A stretch of 64,000 nt of DNA from Microcaldota archaeon (GCA_028866785.1 JAGWHN010000002.1:1-64000); one strand, 5' to 3'. Positions 1 through 8,325 are shown, numbered from the stretch's first letter. A program made the numbers and translations. Notes: generated by a model not told the origin, from the letters alone.

Positions 1-102
1 GACCCAAAGGCGATAGGGGAGTTCTTTTCTTGGATCATCGCAAAGACAATAGACGTTGAGATCTTATACCTCCAAAAGCTTGCGGCCCAAAAGAAAGAGT
101 GA
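1..102 (+). CDS. C-terminal end of an unidentified protein (partial)
   Basis: An open frame enters from the left edge in frame 1 and ends at TGA (100-102), giving the last 33 residues of a protein whose body lies outside the window. The visible part is amphipathic with a basic end (QKKE). Nothing in it identifies the family. It is on the same strand as the racemase that follows, whose upstream GTG (99) would overlap its stop, so the two are probably co-transcribed. Confidence 0.6.
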   Translation, partial: DPKAIGEFFSWIIAKTIDVEILYLQKLAAQKKE

Positions 103-113
103 ATGTTGGTCTT

Positions 114-782
114 ATGAGAAAAATAGGTTTGCTTGGGGGAATAGGCCCTGAGGCTACGGGCATTTTCTACCTTAGGCTAATAGACACAATGCAAAAGCGC
201 GAAATGATCAAGTCAAACGCAGATTTCCCCCAGATAGTAATAAACAGCGTACCTGCCGCAGAGCTTTTCTTTGATGAAAGCAAGGAGGAGGATCTTTCGC
301 TCTACACCATGGGGCTAAAGGAGCTTGATGCTAACAAGGTCGAGTTCATCGCTATGGCGTGCAACACAATACACACTTACCATTCCAGACTGCAAAAGGA
401 GGTTTCCGTTCCGATACTTGACCTTAGGGCAGAATTCGGTGCCTATGTTGCAAAGAACGGTATCGACTCGGTCCTTCTGCTTGCAACTCCGACGACGATA
501 AGAAGTGACCTGTTCAAAGTTGAGAGGGTAAATTACTATCTGCCTGATGCTGCGGAGATGGAGGCTATCTCGAACACCATCTTCAATTTCAATCTTGGAA
601 AGGAGAAGGCCGCACAAGGCGAAGTACTAGAAAAGATAGGCCAAAAATATGTTGCGCAAGGAGCAAGGCTCGTGGTTTTGGGGTGCACGGAGATCGCTCT
701 CATGCTTGCAGACAGCAAGCTTCCAAAACTAGACACCATGGACCTGCTTATTGATGCCATTATCTCCCGTTTAAGTGGCTAA
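114..782 (+). CDS. Aspartate/glutamate racemase family protein
   Basis: PLP-independent amino-acid racemase of the Asp/Glu racemase superfamily, interconverting L- and D-amino acids (probably aspartate or glutamate) in the cytoplasm by a two-cysteine mechanism. The start shows the family signature GGIGPEAT right after the first beta strand. The two catalytic cysteines are visible in ACNTIH (about residue 83) and LGCTEI (about residue 191). Length (222 aa) is normal for the family. The frame stays open to a GTG at 99 that overlaps the upstream stop; I prefer ATG 114 because it puts MRKIGLLGG at the N terminus, as in homologues. Substrate cannot be told from sequence. No peptidoglycan genes are nearby, so a role in D-amino-acid metabolism or scavenging is open. 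Confidence 0.85.
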   Translation: MRKIGLLGGIGPEATGIFYLRLIDTMQKREMIKSNADFPQIVINSVPAAELFFDESKEEDLSLYTMGLKELDANKVEFIAMACNTIHTYHSRLQKEVSVPILDLRAEFGAYVAKNGIDSVLLLATPTTIRSDLFKVERVNYYLPDAAEMEAISNTIFNFNLGKEKAAQGEVLEKIGQKYVAQGARLVVLGCTEIALMLADSKLPKLDTMDLLIDAIISRLSG

Positions 783-823
783 TTCTGCGCCATTCCCATA
801 TCTGCCCTCAGAGATGCCATATT

Positions 824-858
824 CTTATATACTTTAAATACCAATCAGATTTAGGGGG
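824..858 (+). promoter_or_regulatory. Promoter and leader of the Cdc48 gene
   Basis: Two overlapping TATA-like boxes, CTTATATA (824-831) and CTTTAAATA (832-840), lie 24-40 bp before the ATG at 864. A purine run AGGGGG (853-858) sits 5 nt before the ATG and can act as a Shine-Dalgarno. Transcription starting about 25 bp after the first box would give a very short leader. Confidence 0.6.
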
Positions 859-863
859 TCTTC

Positions 864-3029
864 ATGTCAAAAGGCATCGAATTAACTGTTGCGGACGCGC
901 TAGTTACTGATTCGGGTAGAGGCATCGCTAGAATTGACTCCAAGTCAAGGAAGATGCTTGACGTTGTTTCTGGAGACATAATTGAGATCAAGGGCAAGAC
1001 AAAGTCGACCGCTGCGATTGTCTGGCAGGCGCACCCGAGCGACGAGGGGCTGGGATTCATAAGAATTGACGGTTATTTGAGGCAAAACGTCGGCGCAGGT
1101 ATAGGCGACAAGATTCTACTTACAAAGGCAGAGGTAAAGGAGGCTGACAAGGTCATAATCGCCCCTCCGCCAGGACAGAGGCCGCCTCTTTCTCCAGATT
1201 TTTCTGAGTACGCAAAGAGAAAGTGGGAGAACAGGCCGCTTGTCAAGGGAGACGTCATCCCTATTCCGATGTTCGGAATAGTGTTCAATTTCCTTGTGGT
1301 TCAGGTTCTTCCTCACGGAGTTGTTAGGGTAACAAAGGACACGAACTTTGTGGTCAGAGAGGAGCCGGTTCCAGAGTCCGTAATGAGGATTGGGAAGGTA
1401 CACTATGAAGATATCGGGGGTCTCAAGACCGAGATACACAAGATAAGAGAGATGGTCGAGCTTCCAATCAGAAGGCCGGAGCTATTCGAGCGACTGGGAA
1501 TCAGCGCGCCAAAGGGTGTGCTTCTCTTCGGTCCACCAGGAACAGGTAAGACGCTTCTTGCAAAGGCCGTCGCAAACGAGAGCGACGTTGCAAACTTCAT
1601 CTCAATCTCCGGGCCAGAGCTTGTAAGCAAGTTCGTTGGAGAGAGCGAGGAGAAACTTAGAGAGATATTCAAAGATGCGAATGAGAAGGCACCAACAATA
1701 ATTTTCATGGACGAGATTGATGCAATCGCTCCAAAGAGGGAAGAGGCAACAAACGAGGTTGAGAGAAGAATGGTCTCGCAGCTGCTAACGCTCATGGATG
1801 GAATGCCTAACAGGGGGCAGGTCATAGTTCTTGCAACCACAAACAGGCCGGACTCGATAGACCCTGCTCTTAGAAGGCCTGGAAGATTTGACAAGGAGAT
1901 TGAAATTGGCGTTCCAAACAGGGACGCAAGAAAGGAGATACTTCAGATTCACACAAGGGACATGCCGCTCTCTGATGATGTCAAGATCGACGAGCTTGCA
2001 AACATAACGCATGGTTACACCGGCGCGGATATCTCTGCATTGGTCAGAGAGGCAGCAATGTCGCAGGCAAGAAAATTATTCCCTACAATCGACCTTGATA
2101 AGCCAATACCTATGGAGACTCTTGCAAACCTCAAGGTCTCAAGAAACGATTTCATCGACGCTCTCAAGGACATAAGGCCAAGTGCTCTGAGGGAGGTATT
2201 TGTCGAGAGGCCAAATATCCACTGGACTGATGTGGGCGGACTTGACAAGGTAAAGCAGGAGCTGCGTGAGGCAATTGAGGCACCATTGAAGAATCCGCAG
2301 GCATTTGCAAAGATGGGAATTAGACCGGTCAAGGGAGTTTTGCTTGTTGGTCCTCCTGGAACAGGAAAGACGATGCTTGCAAAGGCAGTCGCCACAGAGC
2401 GCGAATCAAATTTCATAACAATTAAGGGGCCGGAGGTCCTAAGCAAGTTCGTTGGGGACAGCGAAAAGACCGTTCGAGAGCTATTCAGGAAGGCGAGGAT
2501 GGCCTCCCCATGCATCATATTCATTGACGAGATTGATTCAATCGCTCACGTGCGAGGAAGCGAGTTTGGAGGAAGCGGATCCCTTGTGACTGAAAGGGTC
2601 GTCGACACACTCCTAATTGAGATGGACGGGCTGCAGGAGCTAAAGAACGTTGTGGTGATTGCTGCGTCAAACAGGCCAGACACAATTGATCCGGCGCTTC
2701 TAAGGCCTGGAAGATTCGACAAGATCGTCGAAATTCCAATGCCGGATGCAAGGACAAGGGAGAAGATATTCGAAGTTCACCTAAGGCACATGCCTCTTGA
2801 CAAGGACGTTGATGTGCTCGAGCTCGCAAACTCGACGGACGGCTACACCGGCGCAGAAATCGAGAATCTGTGCAGGGAGGCAGGAATGAATGCGATACGG
2901 GCAAACCGCGAGATTGTAGTGATGAAGGACTTCGAGATGGCGATGGGCGAGATAAGGCCTGCGATTTCCAAGGAAGTCGCGGAGAGGATAAAGCGATTTA
3001 AGGATGAGCCTAGCTCAATGTATAGATAG
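864..3029 (+). CDS. cdc48: Cdc48/VAT-type AAA+ ATPase (p97 homologue)
   Basis: Hexameric double-ring AAA+ unfoldase, the archaeal counterpart of p97/VCP, which extracts and unfolds proteins for degradation by the 20S proteasome. Residues 1-185 match the double-psi-barrel N-domain. D1 has Walker A GPPGTGKT (about 223-230) and Walker [14 protein letters not shown]2 has GPPGTGKT (about 496-503) and [11 protein letters not shown], with arginine-finger regions RRPGRFD and LRPGRFD after each. Length 721 aa is typical of archaeal VAT. The chain ends ...SSMYR, which fits the hydrophobic-Tyr-X (HbYX) motif that docks AAA+ rings into proteasome alpha-ring pockets. It heads a same-strand run with eS6 and aIF2 gamma. 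Confidence 0.97.
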   Translation: MSKGIELTVADALVTDSGRGIARIDSKSRKMLDVVSGDIIEIKGKTKSTAAIVWQAHPSDEGLGFIRIDGYLRQNVGAGIGDKILLTKAEVKEADKVIIAPPPGQRPPLSPDFSEYAKRKWENRPLVKGDVIPIPMFGIVFNFLVVQVLPHGVVRVTKDTNFVVREEPVPESVMRIGKVHYEDIGGLKTEIHKIREMVELPIRRPELFERLGISAPKGVLLFGPPGTGKTLLAKAVANESDVANFISISGPELVSKFVGESEEKLREIFKDANEKAPTIIFMDEIDAIAPKREEATNEVERRMVSQLLTLMDGMPNRGQVIVLATTNRPDSIDPALRRPGRFDKEIEIGVPNRDARKEILQIHTRDMPLSDDVKIDELANITHGYTGADISALVREAAMSQARKLFPTIDLDKPIPMETLANLKVSRNDFIDALKDIRPSALREVFVERPNIHWTDVGGLDKVKQELREAIEAPLKNPQAFAKMGIRPVKGVLLVGPPGTGKTMLAKAVATERESNFITIKGPEVLSKFVGDSEKTVRELFRKARMASPCIIFIDEIDSIAHVRGSEFGGSGSLVTERVVDTLLIEMDGLQELKNVVVIAASNRPDTIDPALLRPGRFDKIVEIPMPDARTREKIFEVHLRHMPLDKDVDVLELANSTDGYTGAEIENLCREAGMNAIRANREIVVMKDFEMAMGEIRPAISKEVAERIKRFKDEPSSMYR

Positions 3030-3052
3030 TAAAAACAAGTAATTGTGATTTC

Positions 3053-3442
3053 ATGAAGATAGTATTCTCAGACAAGAAGACTGGAAAGACAGCGCAGATG
3101 GAGGTCCCAAAGGACATGGAGGCAACGCTTCTCGGAAAGAAGATAGGAGACGTCTTGGACGGATTCACTGTTGGGCTTGAGGGCTTCAAGCTTCAGGTGA
3201 CAGGGCTTTCGGACGCCTCGGGAACGCCATCAAGGATGGGCGTCGAGGGAACAAGAAAGGCAAGGATCCTACTTAGCGGAGGAGCTGGCATAAAGTACAG
3301 CAAGCATGGCTTTAGGGCAAGAAAGCTCATCAGGGGAAACCAGATCAGCGCTGACACGGCTCAGATAAACACATTCATCACAGAATATGGATCAAAGCCT
3401 CTAGGAGAGCTCTTTGTGCCAAAGCCAAAAAAGACCGAGTGA
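3053..3442 (+). CDS. rps6e: Small ribosomal subunit protein eS6
   Basis: Archaeal/eukaryotic-type ribosomal protein S6e of the 30S subunit. The 129-residue product shows the family pattern: a beta-rich start (MKIVFSDKKTGKT), the loop GLEGFKLQVTGLSDASG, then a basic segment with RKARILLSGG and KHGFRARKLIRGN. Archaeal forms lack the long phosphorylated C-terminal tail of eukaryotic S6, as here. ATG 3053 has a Shine-Dalgarno TGTGA four bases upstream. It sits 24 nt after Cdc48 and 8 nt before aIF2 gamma; the eS6-aIF2 gamma pairing is a known archaeal arrangement and supports one translation-related operon. Confidence 0.96.
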   Translation: MKIVFSDKKTGKTAQMEVPKDMEATLLGKKIGDVLDGFTVGLEGFKLQVTGLSDASGTPSRMGVEGTRKARILLSGGAGIKYSKHGFRARKLIRGNQISADTAQINTFITEYGSKPLGELFVPKPKKTE

Positions 3443-3449
3443 GTAACAA

Positions 3450-4676
3450 ATGAAGGATTTCAAGCAGAGCGAGTTTAACATAGGAACCTTGGGCCACGTG
3501 GACCATGGGAAGACCACCCTCACGAAGGCAATCACCGGAGTATGGACAGACAGGCACAGTGAATCCCTAAAGAGGTCCATGACAATCAAGCTCGGATATG
3601 CCGACGCACTCATCAAGAAGTGCGAAGGCTGTGAGGAGGGGCCTGGGCTCTACACCGTTACCGACGAGTGCCTCGACTGCGAGAGCAAGCCCGAGCCGTT
3701 CAGGAGGATCTCTCTGCTTGACGCACCGGGGCACGAAACACTCATGGCAACTGCAATTGCTGGCTCAAACATAATCGATGCGGTGATGTTTGTAATCTCT
3801 GCAACGGAGCCATGTCCAATGCCGCAGACAAAGGAACACCTAATGCTCATATCATCTCTTGGCATAAAGAAGATCATCGTCGTTCAGACGAAGATTGACA
3901 TTGTAGGGAGGGAGAAGGCAAAGATCCACTACGAGCAGATAAAGAAGTTCCTTGCAGGAAGCATCGCCGCAAACGCGCCAATAGTTCCTGTCATGGCAAA
4001 CAAGAACATCAATGTGGATGCGGTGCTTCAGCAGATTGCAAACATCGAGCTTCCAAAGCACGACCTCACTGCAGATCCTATGATGTACATCGCAAGATCA
4101 TTTGATGTCAACAAGCCAGGCACGCCAATTAAGGACCTCATCGGTGGAGTATTCGGAGGCTCGATAATCAAGGGAACATTCAAGGTTGGCGACGAGATTG
4201 AAATCAGGCCAGGAATAAACACAACACGTGACAAGAACAAGAAGGAATCCTACGATTCGATATTCACCACAATTGAGAGCCTCTCTTCAGGAAGCGACTC
4301 CCTAAAGGAGGCAGTGCCTGGAGGATTGATTGCAGTCGGAACAACAATTGACCCAGGATTTGCAAAGACAGACAGCCTTGTTGGAAGCCTTGTCGGAAAA
4401 GTTGGAAAGCTTCCTGAGACAGTCAATTCATTCACTCTAAAGTACACTCTCCTAAACAGGGACGATATACCAAAGCAGGCATTCAAGGTCGGCGAGCCAA
4501 TTATACTTGGAATCGGAACAGCAACAACGGTCGGTTACATAAAAGTTGCAAAGAAGAACACGATTGAGGTCGACCTAAAGAGGCCAACCTGCCCAGATCC
4601 AAATGCAAAAATCTCAATACTCAGAAACTTTGCGCAAAGATGGAGACTCTCAGGATTTGGGACGATAAGTGCTTAA
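3450..4676 (+). CDS. eif2g: Translation initiation factor aIF2, gamma subunit
   Basis: GTPase subunit of aIF2, which with alpha and beta brings Met-tRNAi to the small ribosomal subunit. The G domain starts near residue 10 with GTLGHVDHGKTTL (G1), then a switch I region containing RSMTIKLGYAD and the DAPGHE G3 motif. The zinc knuckle typical of aIF2 gamma is intact: CEGC near residue 57 and CLDC near residue 73. Domains II and III follow, ending in the conserved RWRLSGFG segment. The 408-aa length is normal. Its stop overlaps the tail of the convergent HIT gene by 4 nt. Confidence 0.97.
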   Translation: MKDFKQSEFNIGTLGHVDHGKTTLTKAITGVWTDRHSESLKRSMTIKLGYADALIKKCEGCEEGPGLYTVTDECLDCESKPEPFRRISLLDAPGHETLMATAIAGSNIIDAVMFVISATEPCPMPQTKEHLMLISSLGIKKIIVVQTKIDIVGREKAKIHYEQIKKFLAGSIAANAPIVPVMANKNINVDAVLQQIANIELPKHDLTADPMMYIARSFDVNKPGTPIKDLIGGVFGGSIIKGTFKVGDEIEIRPGINTTRDKNKKESYDSIFTTIESLSSGSDSLKEAVPGGLIAVGTTIDPGFAKTDSLVGSLVGKVGKLPETVNSFTLKYTLLNRDDIPKQAFKVGEPIILGIGTATTVGYIKVAKKNTIEVDLKRPTCPDPNAKISILRNFAQRWRLSGFGTISA

Positions 4677-5122
4677 TTATCTACAAATTTTCTATAAATT
4701 TTGTTAAGCTCTTTGTTAGTTGCCTTTTTGCCTAATTGAGTAGTAACATAACCTTCGTATTTTTTGAAATTTATCTTTCTTTTAGCAATAAATTCTTTGA
4801 ACCCCCTTTTTACTCCAATTGCAGGATACAATTTTGTGTGTATATGATTTACTGCAAGACCTTCAACAACCATATTCACCCTGCCTACCTTCAATTTTTT
4901 CTCAATCAGTTTTGCGACCTTCTTTGAAACTATCATTAAGTCTGAAATTTCCTTATCGCTTAAATCGAACAGATAACTCTGCAAATGTTTTTTTGGTATT
5001 ACTAATGTCTGTCCTTTAATGTTTGGATATATATCGAGAAATGCGATGTATTTTTCATTTTCATATATTTTATACGAACTAATTTTGTTTTGCACAATTT
5101 TACAAAAAATACAAGTTTCTAT
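4673..5122 (-). CDS. HIT-family nucleotide-binding protein, apparent AUA start
   Basis: Histidine-triad family protein, normally a nucleotide hydrolase or transferase. The longest frame with a conventional start (GTG 5095) cuts off the N terminus. In the same frame upstream lies ETCIFCKI, the CxxC segment that opens most HIT proteins, and the only plausible start is ATA at 5122-5120, preceded by GGTGA with exactly 4 nt between. From there the protein has 149 aa. The catalytic motif reads NHIHTKLYP: the first two histidines of HxHxH are present but the third is lysine. The gene is clearly richer in A/T than its neighbours, suggesting transfer. It follows the DHH gene by 11 nt. Function beyond the fold is unknown. 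Confidence 0.8.
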   Translation of the reverse strand: METCIFCKIVQNKISSYKIYENEKYIAFLDIYPNIKGQTLVIPKKHLQSYLFDLSDKEISDLMIVSKKVAKLIEKKLKVGRVNMVVEGLAVNHIHTKLYPAIGVKRGFKEFIAKRKINFKKYEGYVTTQLGKKATNKELNKIYRKFVDN

Positions 5123-5133
5123 TTTTTCACCAT

Positions 5134-6111
5134 TTAGAGTTTAAATGGCTTTGAGACCTCCTGAATTCTTTTTACAAAAGCCTCCCTGTTTGCCTTGGAC
5201 TTTAGCGGGTATTTTTTGGTGTTTATCTCAAATCCGGACGCATGCGGATGCCCTCCGCCACCCAGATTCTTTGCAAATTGGGATATGTCGCTCTTTATTG
5301 TCCTCATGCTTCCCTTCCCTGCAACCGTGTCCACGATAATGCCTATGTCGCGTCCGGTTGCCTGTATTATCGCGCCGCATCCGTTCGTCGATTGGACGCC
5401 AGTTGTGAATCCCACCGTGATCTCTTTCCCGACAAAGTAGAGCTCCTTTAGCATCTTCTTTATCCTGTCATTGTTTAGCTTCTCAAACCTCTTTGACTCG
5501 TTGAGTATTTTATCATCCGTGAATCTTCTCCCGCTTATCACGTCTGCATAATGCCTGAGAATTTTTTGTATGCTCTCCTTTGACCTTGCCTTCGTGAAAG
5601 AGGTTATGCTAAGCGCATATGCCTTTATCAGGTTCCTTGACCTTGCGTCCCTTGGCTTCAAATTGAAATCGGAAAAGTGGACAACCCTGGTGAACTCATT
5701 TATGAAAGGCGTATCAAGCCCAAGCTCCATCCTTGTTATCTCCGTGGCGCAGTACCTCTCGTTCTCCCCCACTATTGCGACTTCGCACTCCTTTGCGACC
5801 CTGTCAAGCGCCTTCTTGCTCCAGGGGTGGTGGTCAAACCAGAAGACCTTCCCTCCCTTCGCCTTGATCCTCTTGATTATTGACCTCCAGACCTCAATAA
5901 CCGGGTCGTTCAGGCTGAGGTCTGTTATGAATAGCACAAAGTCCTTGCCATAGAGCTTTCTCATCTTCCTTTCCGCAAAGAGTATGTCATCCTTTGCATA
6001 TCCTGAGAAAAAGAGCCTGTTCGATGGAAGGTTGTACTTTATCTTGATAAGTGCCGCGCATCCTACTCCGTCAATGTCCGCCGAGTGTGTGAGCACCGCT
6101 ATGTTTCGCAT
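5134..6111 (-). CDS. DHH/DHHA1 family phosphoesterase
   Basis: Metal-dependent phosphoesterase of the DHH superfamily (RecJ, NrnA and cyclic-dinucleotide phosphodiesterase relatives). Metal-binding motifs are visible: SADIDGVG (DxDG, residues about 11-18), ITDLSLND (motif II aspartate) and FDHHPW (the DHH motif). The C-terminal DHHA1 domain ends with GGGGHPHASGFEI, the substrate-binding glycine loop. At 325 aa it is of NrnA-like size with no transmembrane or regulatory domains, so a cytoplasmic nanoRNase or 5'-nucleotidase/exonuclease role is likely; the exact substrate cannot be read from sequence. It is the first gene of a probable two-gene unit with the HIT protein. Confidence 0.88.
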   Translation of the reverse strand: MRNIAVLTHSADIDGVGCAALIKIKYNLPSNRLFFSGYAKDDILFAERKMRKLYGKDFVLFITDLSLNDPVIEVWRSIIKRIKAKGGKVFWFDHHPWSKKALDRVAKECEVAIVGENERYCATEITRMELGLDTPFINEFTRVVHFSDFNLKPRDARSRNLIKAYALSITSFTKARSKESIQKILRHYADVISGRRFTDDKILNESKRFEKLNNDRIKKMLKELYFVGKEITVGFTTGVQSTNGCGAIIQATGRDIGIIVDTVAGKGSMRTIKSDISQFAKNLGGGGHPHASGFEINTKKYPLKSKANREAFVKRIQEVSKPFKL

Positions 6112-6150
6112 TTCAACCGCTAAGCTATTAGCAGGATAAAAATAAAAAGA

Positions 6151-6324
6151 CTAGGAAGTTGCAGTTCCAAGGACCTTGTCCACTGCCTTTCTTAGGATGT
6201 CCAAATTGTCCTGCGCTGGGAGATGATCCTTGTGGAGCAGCTTTTTTGCCTCCTCGGTGCTGAAGTTGACCTCATTCAAAATCTTCTCCCTAATCTCCTT
6301 TTTGCTTACCATTTCAACTGACAT
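6151..6324 (-). CDS. Small helical protein, 57 aa, unknown function
   Basis: An uninterrupted frame from ATG (6324-6322) to TAG (6153-6151) encodes 57 residues rich in charged and helix-forming positions: MSVEMVSKKEIREKIL at the start, then FSTEEAKKLLHKDHLPAQ. Codon use resembles neighbouring genes (AGG, CTC and GAG are frequent), unlike random intergenic DNA. A second in-frame ATG gives a 53-aa version. A TATA-like stretch lies about 15 bp upstream, so the transcript may be nearly leaderless. I do not recognise the family; a small helical adaptor or partner-binding protein is a guess. Confidence 0.6.
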   Translation of the reverse strand: MSVEMVSKKEIREKILNEVNFSTEEAKKLLHKDHLPAQDNLDILRKAVDKVLGTATS

Positions 6325-6498
6325 AAACCCACAAAATAAACTTTATTTCCAGTTCTTTTAGCGGTTTGTTGGGCTTCGTTTATCACCGAAAAAATGCGTT
6401 TTTAGGACAAAAGAGCTATGAACATGTTCTCGTGCGGAAAATTCCACTAATTTAGCACCATTTTTAATACTGCAGGTTGGTATATACGTGGAGATATC

Positions 6499-6636
6499 AT
6501 GGAAGCATATTGTATGAAGTGCAAAGAGAAGCGCGAGATGAAGGACGTGAAGGAGGTCACAATGAAGAACGGGAAGATGGCAAAATCGGGAGTTTGCTCA
6601 GTTTGTGGCACAAAGATGTTCAAGATTGGAGGATAA
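6499..6636 (+). CDS. DUF5679-type zinc-ribbon micro-protein
   Basis: A 45-residue protein with two CxxC knuckles, YCMKCKEK near the start and VCSVCGTKMF near the end, separated by a beta-hairpin segment (KEVTMKNGKMAKSGV). This layout, including the basic linker and the terminal CGTK-x-F, matches the short single-zinc-ribbon proteins classed as DUF5679, found in bacteria and archaea. The family has no established function; nucleic-acid binding is likely from the fold and charge. ATG 6499 follows a GTGGAGA purine stretch. A TTTTAATA box about 35 bp upstream is a candidate promoter. It is transcribed away from the 57-aa gene and towards the methyltransferase-like gene. Confidence 0.8.
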   Translation: MEAYCMKCKEKREMKDVKEVTMKNGKMAKSGVCSVCGTKMFKIGG

Positions 6637-6650
6637 GCCTCCACTCTCTT

Positions 6651-7403
6651 CTAATTCTCTGCCCTCTTTGAGTAAAAGAGGACATTCAGGTAGAAATTTC
6701 TTATTCTTTCTTCCTTATTTGGATCAATATCCACCATAGGTTTGCCGTTAATTTTCTGATGGTTATCCAAACTGTCTACCGCCGATGGGTATATGTCAAT
6801 CTCTACCGCCTCGGTTCTGACTGAGCTTTGTTTTACCTCCTTTTTGTTCAGCTCGAGTATCTGCCTCCCTTTTCTGAGCACCAGAACCCACTTCACCGAC
6901 TCATGCCTAAGCGAGTCAAACACGACCGATGAATCGGGAGGGAATGCGACAATCACAAGTTCTGGGTTGAATATCCTCAAGGTCTGAAGATGCGTTAGCT
7001 GGATTGCATGGTCGCTTTTCACAATCTTTCCGGAATCCGTTGCGGTTATATCTATCCCCGATTCGTTTAGGTGGTATGAAAGCTTTCCAACCCCTGCGCA
7101 AGGCTCGACGCTGCTTTTCGGATCGAGCCTATTCACCAACTTCTTTAAATCGGAAATCAGCTCCTTGTGAACTATCTGGTAGTACCCATTTTTCACCATT
7201 AGCGAGGTGTAGGACGATGCGCCAAAGCTGGAGTCGACGCTATTCATCAGCAGCTTGCACTCCTCTTTTGCCGGGAGCTCCTCTATCCTCCTTATTTTCT
7301 CGTAAATCCCAAAGAGCCTGGGCGAGCCATTTTTCAGGGCATTCTCTATTCCAATTGCCTTCTCGACAGTCTCCCTGAACTGCGCCTGAAGCTGGCTTGC
7401 CAT
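6651..7403 (-). CDS. SAM-dependent methyltransferase-like protein
   Basis: A Rossmann-type class I methyltransferase fold is suggested by SVEPCAGVGKLSYHL in mid-protein (motif I, E-x-x-x-G-x-G), ITATDSG (end of strand 2, acidic ribose-binding position) and LVIVAFPPDSS (motif IV region, where DNA/RNA N-methyltransferases carry D/N-PP-Y/F). The N-terminal 85 residues are helical and could recognise the substrate. The PP-D in motif IV differs from classical NPPY, so activity is uncertain. I choose ATG 7403; a TTG 15 nt further up is possible but neither has a good Shine-Dalgarno. Substrate is unknown. It lies downstream of a perfect hairpin and the winged-helix gene on the same strand. Confidence 0.6.
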   Translation of the reverse strand: MASQLQAQFRETVEKAIGIENALKNGSPRLFGIYEKIRRIEELPAKEECKLLMNSVDSSFGASSYTSLMVKNGYYQIVHKELISDLKKLVNRLDPKSSVEPCAGVGKLSYHLNESGIDITATDSGKIVKSDHAIQLTHLQTLRIFNPELVIVAFPPDSSVVFDSLRHESVKWVLVLRKGRQILELNKKEVKQSSVRTEAVEIDIYPSAVDSLDNHQKINGKPMVDIDPNKEERIRNFYLNVLFYSKRAEN

Positions 7404-7473
7404 GCGAGAACTGCTCAATTCCCATTTATTAAGCTTAGCTAGGGTTCGTTTATGCCTCCAGGAATAGTATAAA

Positions 7474-7498
7474 GGCCTGCCTTGGGGGAAGGCAGGCC
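7474..7498 (-). terminator. Perfect 10-bp stem-loop between two minus-strand genes
   Basis: GGCCTGCCTT (7474-7483) and AAGGCAGGCC (7489-7498) are exact inverted repeats around a five-base loop. Read on the minus strand the stem is followed by TTTATA. It sits 15 bp after the stop of the winged-helix gene and before the methyltransferase gene. It could be a terminator, an mRNA-end stabiliser or a binding site; its TTTATACT continuation may also serve as the TATA box for the next gene. Confidence 0.55.
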
Positions 7499-7512
7499 CA
7501 TCTGGTTCTCAC

Positions 7513-8016
7513 TCACTGTGGAGGTGAAATAATGAGTGTATTGGTCGTCTTGCCAGCATCATACTTGAAGTAAACCTTATGTCCAAGCTGGAACCTGTCT
7601 AGAAGTCCCGCCCTGTACAGTCGGTTGAGCCTTGCGCACGCAGCGTTTCGGCCCCTATAATTCATCTCCTTTTGCACGTCATCCGCGCAGACCATCCCCT
7701 TTGCCTGCGCAAGCTCAAGTATCCTTGAGTCAAGGTTCGATAGTGGAACCTCTCTGTTGCCCACAGGGAAGTCAAGGCCCTTCTCGTCCGTCTCCTCAAT
7801 TGAGCTAATCTCAACCTCGAGCTTCTTTAGCCTCTCGGTGATCCCTTTAAGCATCTTGTTTGTCCTCTCGCGCTCGTCTATCATGTACTTTAGCATCGTC
7901 GAGACGCTTCCCTGCTCGTCATGGGCCTCTTCAAAGCTCGCTCCCTTGGAGAGTTTCTCGACTACCTTTTTAAGCTCCTGGATTTCCTGCTCCATTTGCT
8001 TGCTTTTTTTGGTCAT
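7513..8016 (-). CDS. Coiled-coil winged-helix protein, putative transcription regulator
   Basis: 167 residues in two parts. Residues 1-85 form a charged coiled coil (MEQEIQELKKVVEKLSK, then a second heptad block ending RLKKLEVEISSIEE). Residues about 95-155 look like a winged helix-turn-helix: LDSRILELAQAKGMVCADDVQ, then a recognition-helix candidate RGRNAACARLNRLYRAGLLDR and a wing GHKVYFKYD. Such a build fits a dimeric DNA-binding regulator acting in the cytoplasm. Its 5' leader contains a perfect palindrome (8077-8097), the kind of site such a protein could bind to regulate itself. Family membership beyond winged helix is not recognised. Confidence 0.65.
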   Translation of the reverse strand: MTKKSKQMEQEIQELKKVVEKLSKGASFEEAHDEQGSVSTMLKYMIDERERTNKMLKGITERLKKLEVEISSIEETDEKGLDFPVGNREVPLSNLDSRILELAQAKGMVCADDVQKEMNYRGRNAACARLNRLYRAGLLDRFQLGHKVYFKYDAGKTTNTLIISPPQ

Positions 8017-8076
8017 TTTTAAGCACTTTTCATCTTCGACGACATCCCGCCGAAATTCGTGATTCGCATGGTCTTG

Positions 8077-8097
8077 CTTCGTGAAACAATCACGAAG
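8077..8097. promoter_or_regulatory. Perfect 8-bp palindrome in the leader of the winged-helix gene (operator candidate)
   Basis: CTTCGTGA (8077-8084), five-base spacer, TCACGAAG (8090-8097). A further half-site TTCGTGATTCG lies at 8057-8067. The palindrome is 60-80 bp upstream of the winged-helix start and just downstream of TATA-like sequences at 8114-8124 and 8131-8141 (minus strand), where a bound dimer would block transcription. The rest of this 309-bp divergent gap (8017-8325) holds no convincing gene. Confidence 0.45.
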
Positions 8098-8280
8098 GAA
8101 TCACACAATTGAGGTATTAAAACCATTAAGATATTTAAAGCTTGTGTTATTTTCCGCACGGCAGAAAATGTGCATCTGCCTTGCGCCCTAAAACAAATCG
8201 ACGACAAAACGGGTTTTACTGGAAGTTTTGGTGCCAAATTTGCTTCCGATAAGATTCCAATGTGATTCTTTCAGTCCTAG

Positions 8281-8290
8281 TTATAAATAA
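8281..8290 (+). promoter_or_regulatory. TATA box of the Pno1-type KH gene
   Basis: TTATAAATAA at 8281-8290 lies 36-45 bp before the TTG start at 8326, which would place transcription start around 8310 and give a short leader. It probably drives both the KH protein and the translationally coupled topoisomerase VI B gene. Confidence 0.6.
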
Positions 8291-8325
8291 GTTTCCCACT
8301 CAAGTAAGTAGCACAAGTGGTTTAG

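Noticed and set aside
1403..1894. 163-codon antisense frame inside cdc48
   Set aside because: Antisense shadow of a strongly conserved AAA+ gene.
8019..8237. 72-codon minus-strand frame in the gap before the winged-helix gene
   Set aside because: It covers the promoter and palindrome, has no ribosome-binding site and atypical codons.
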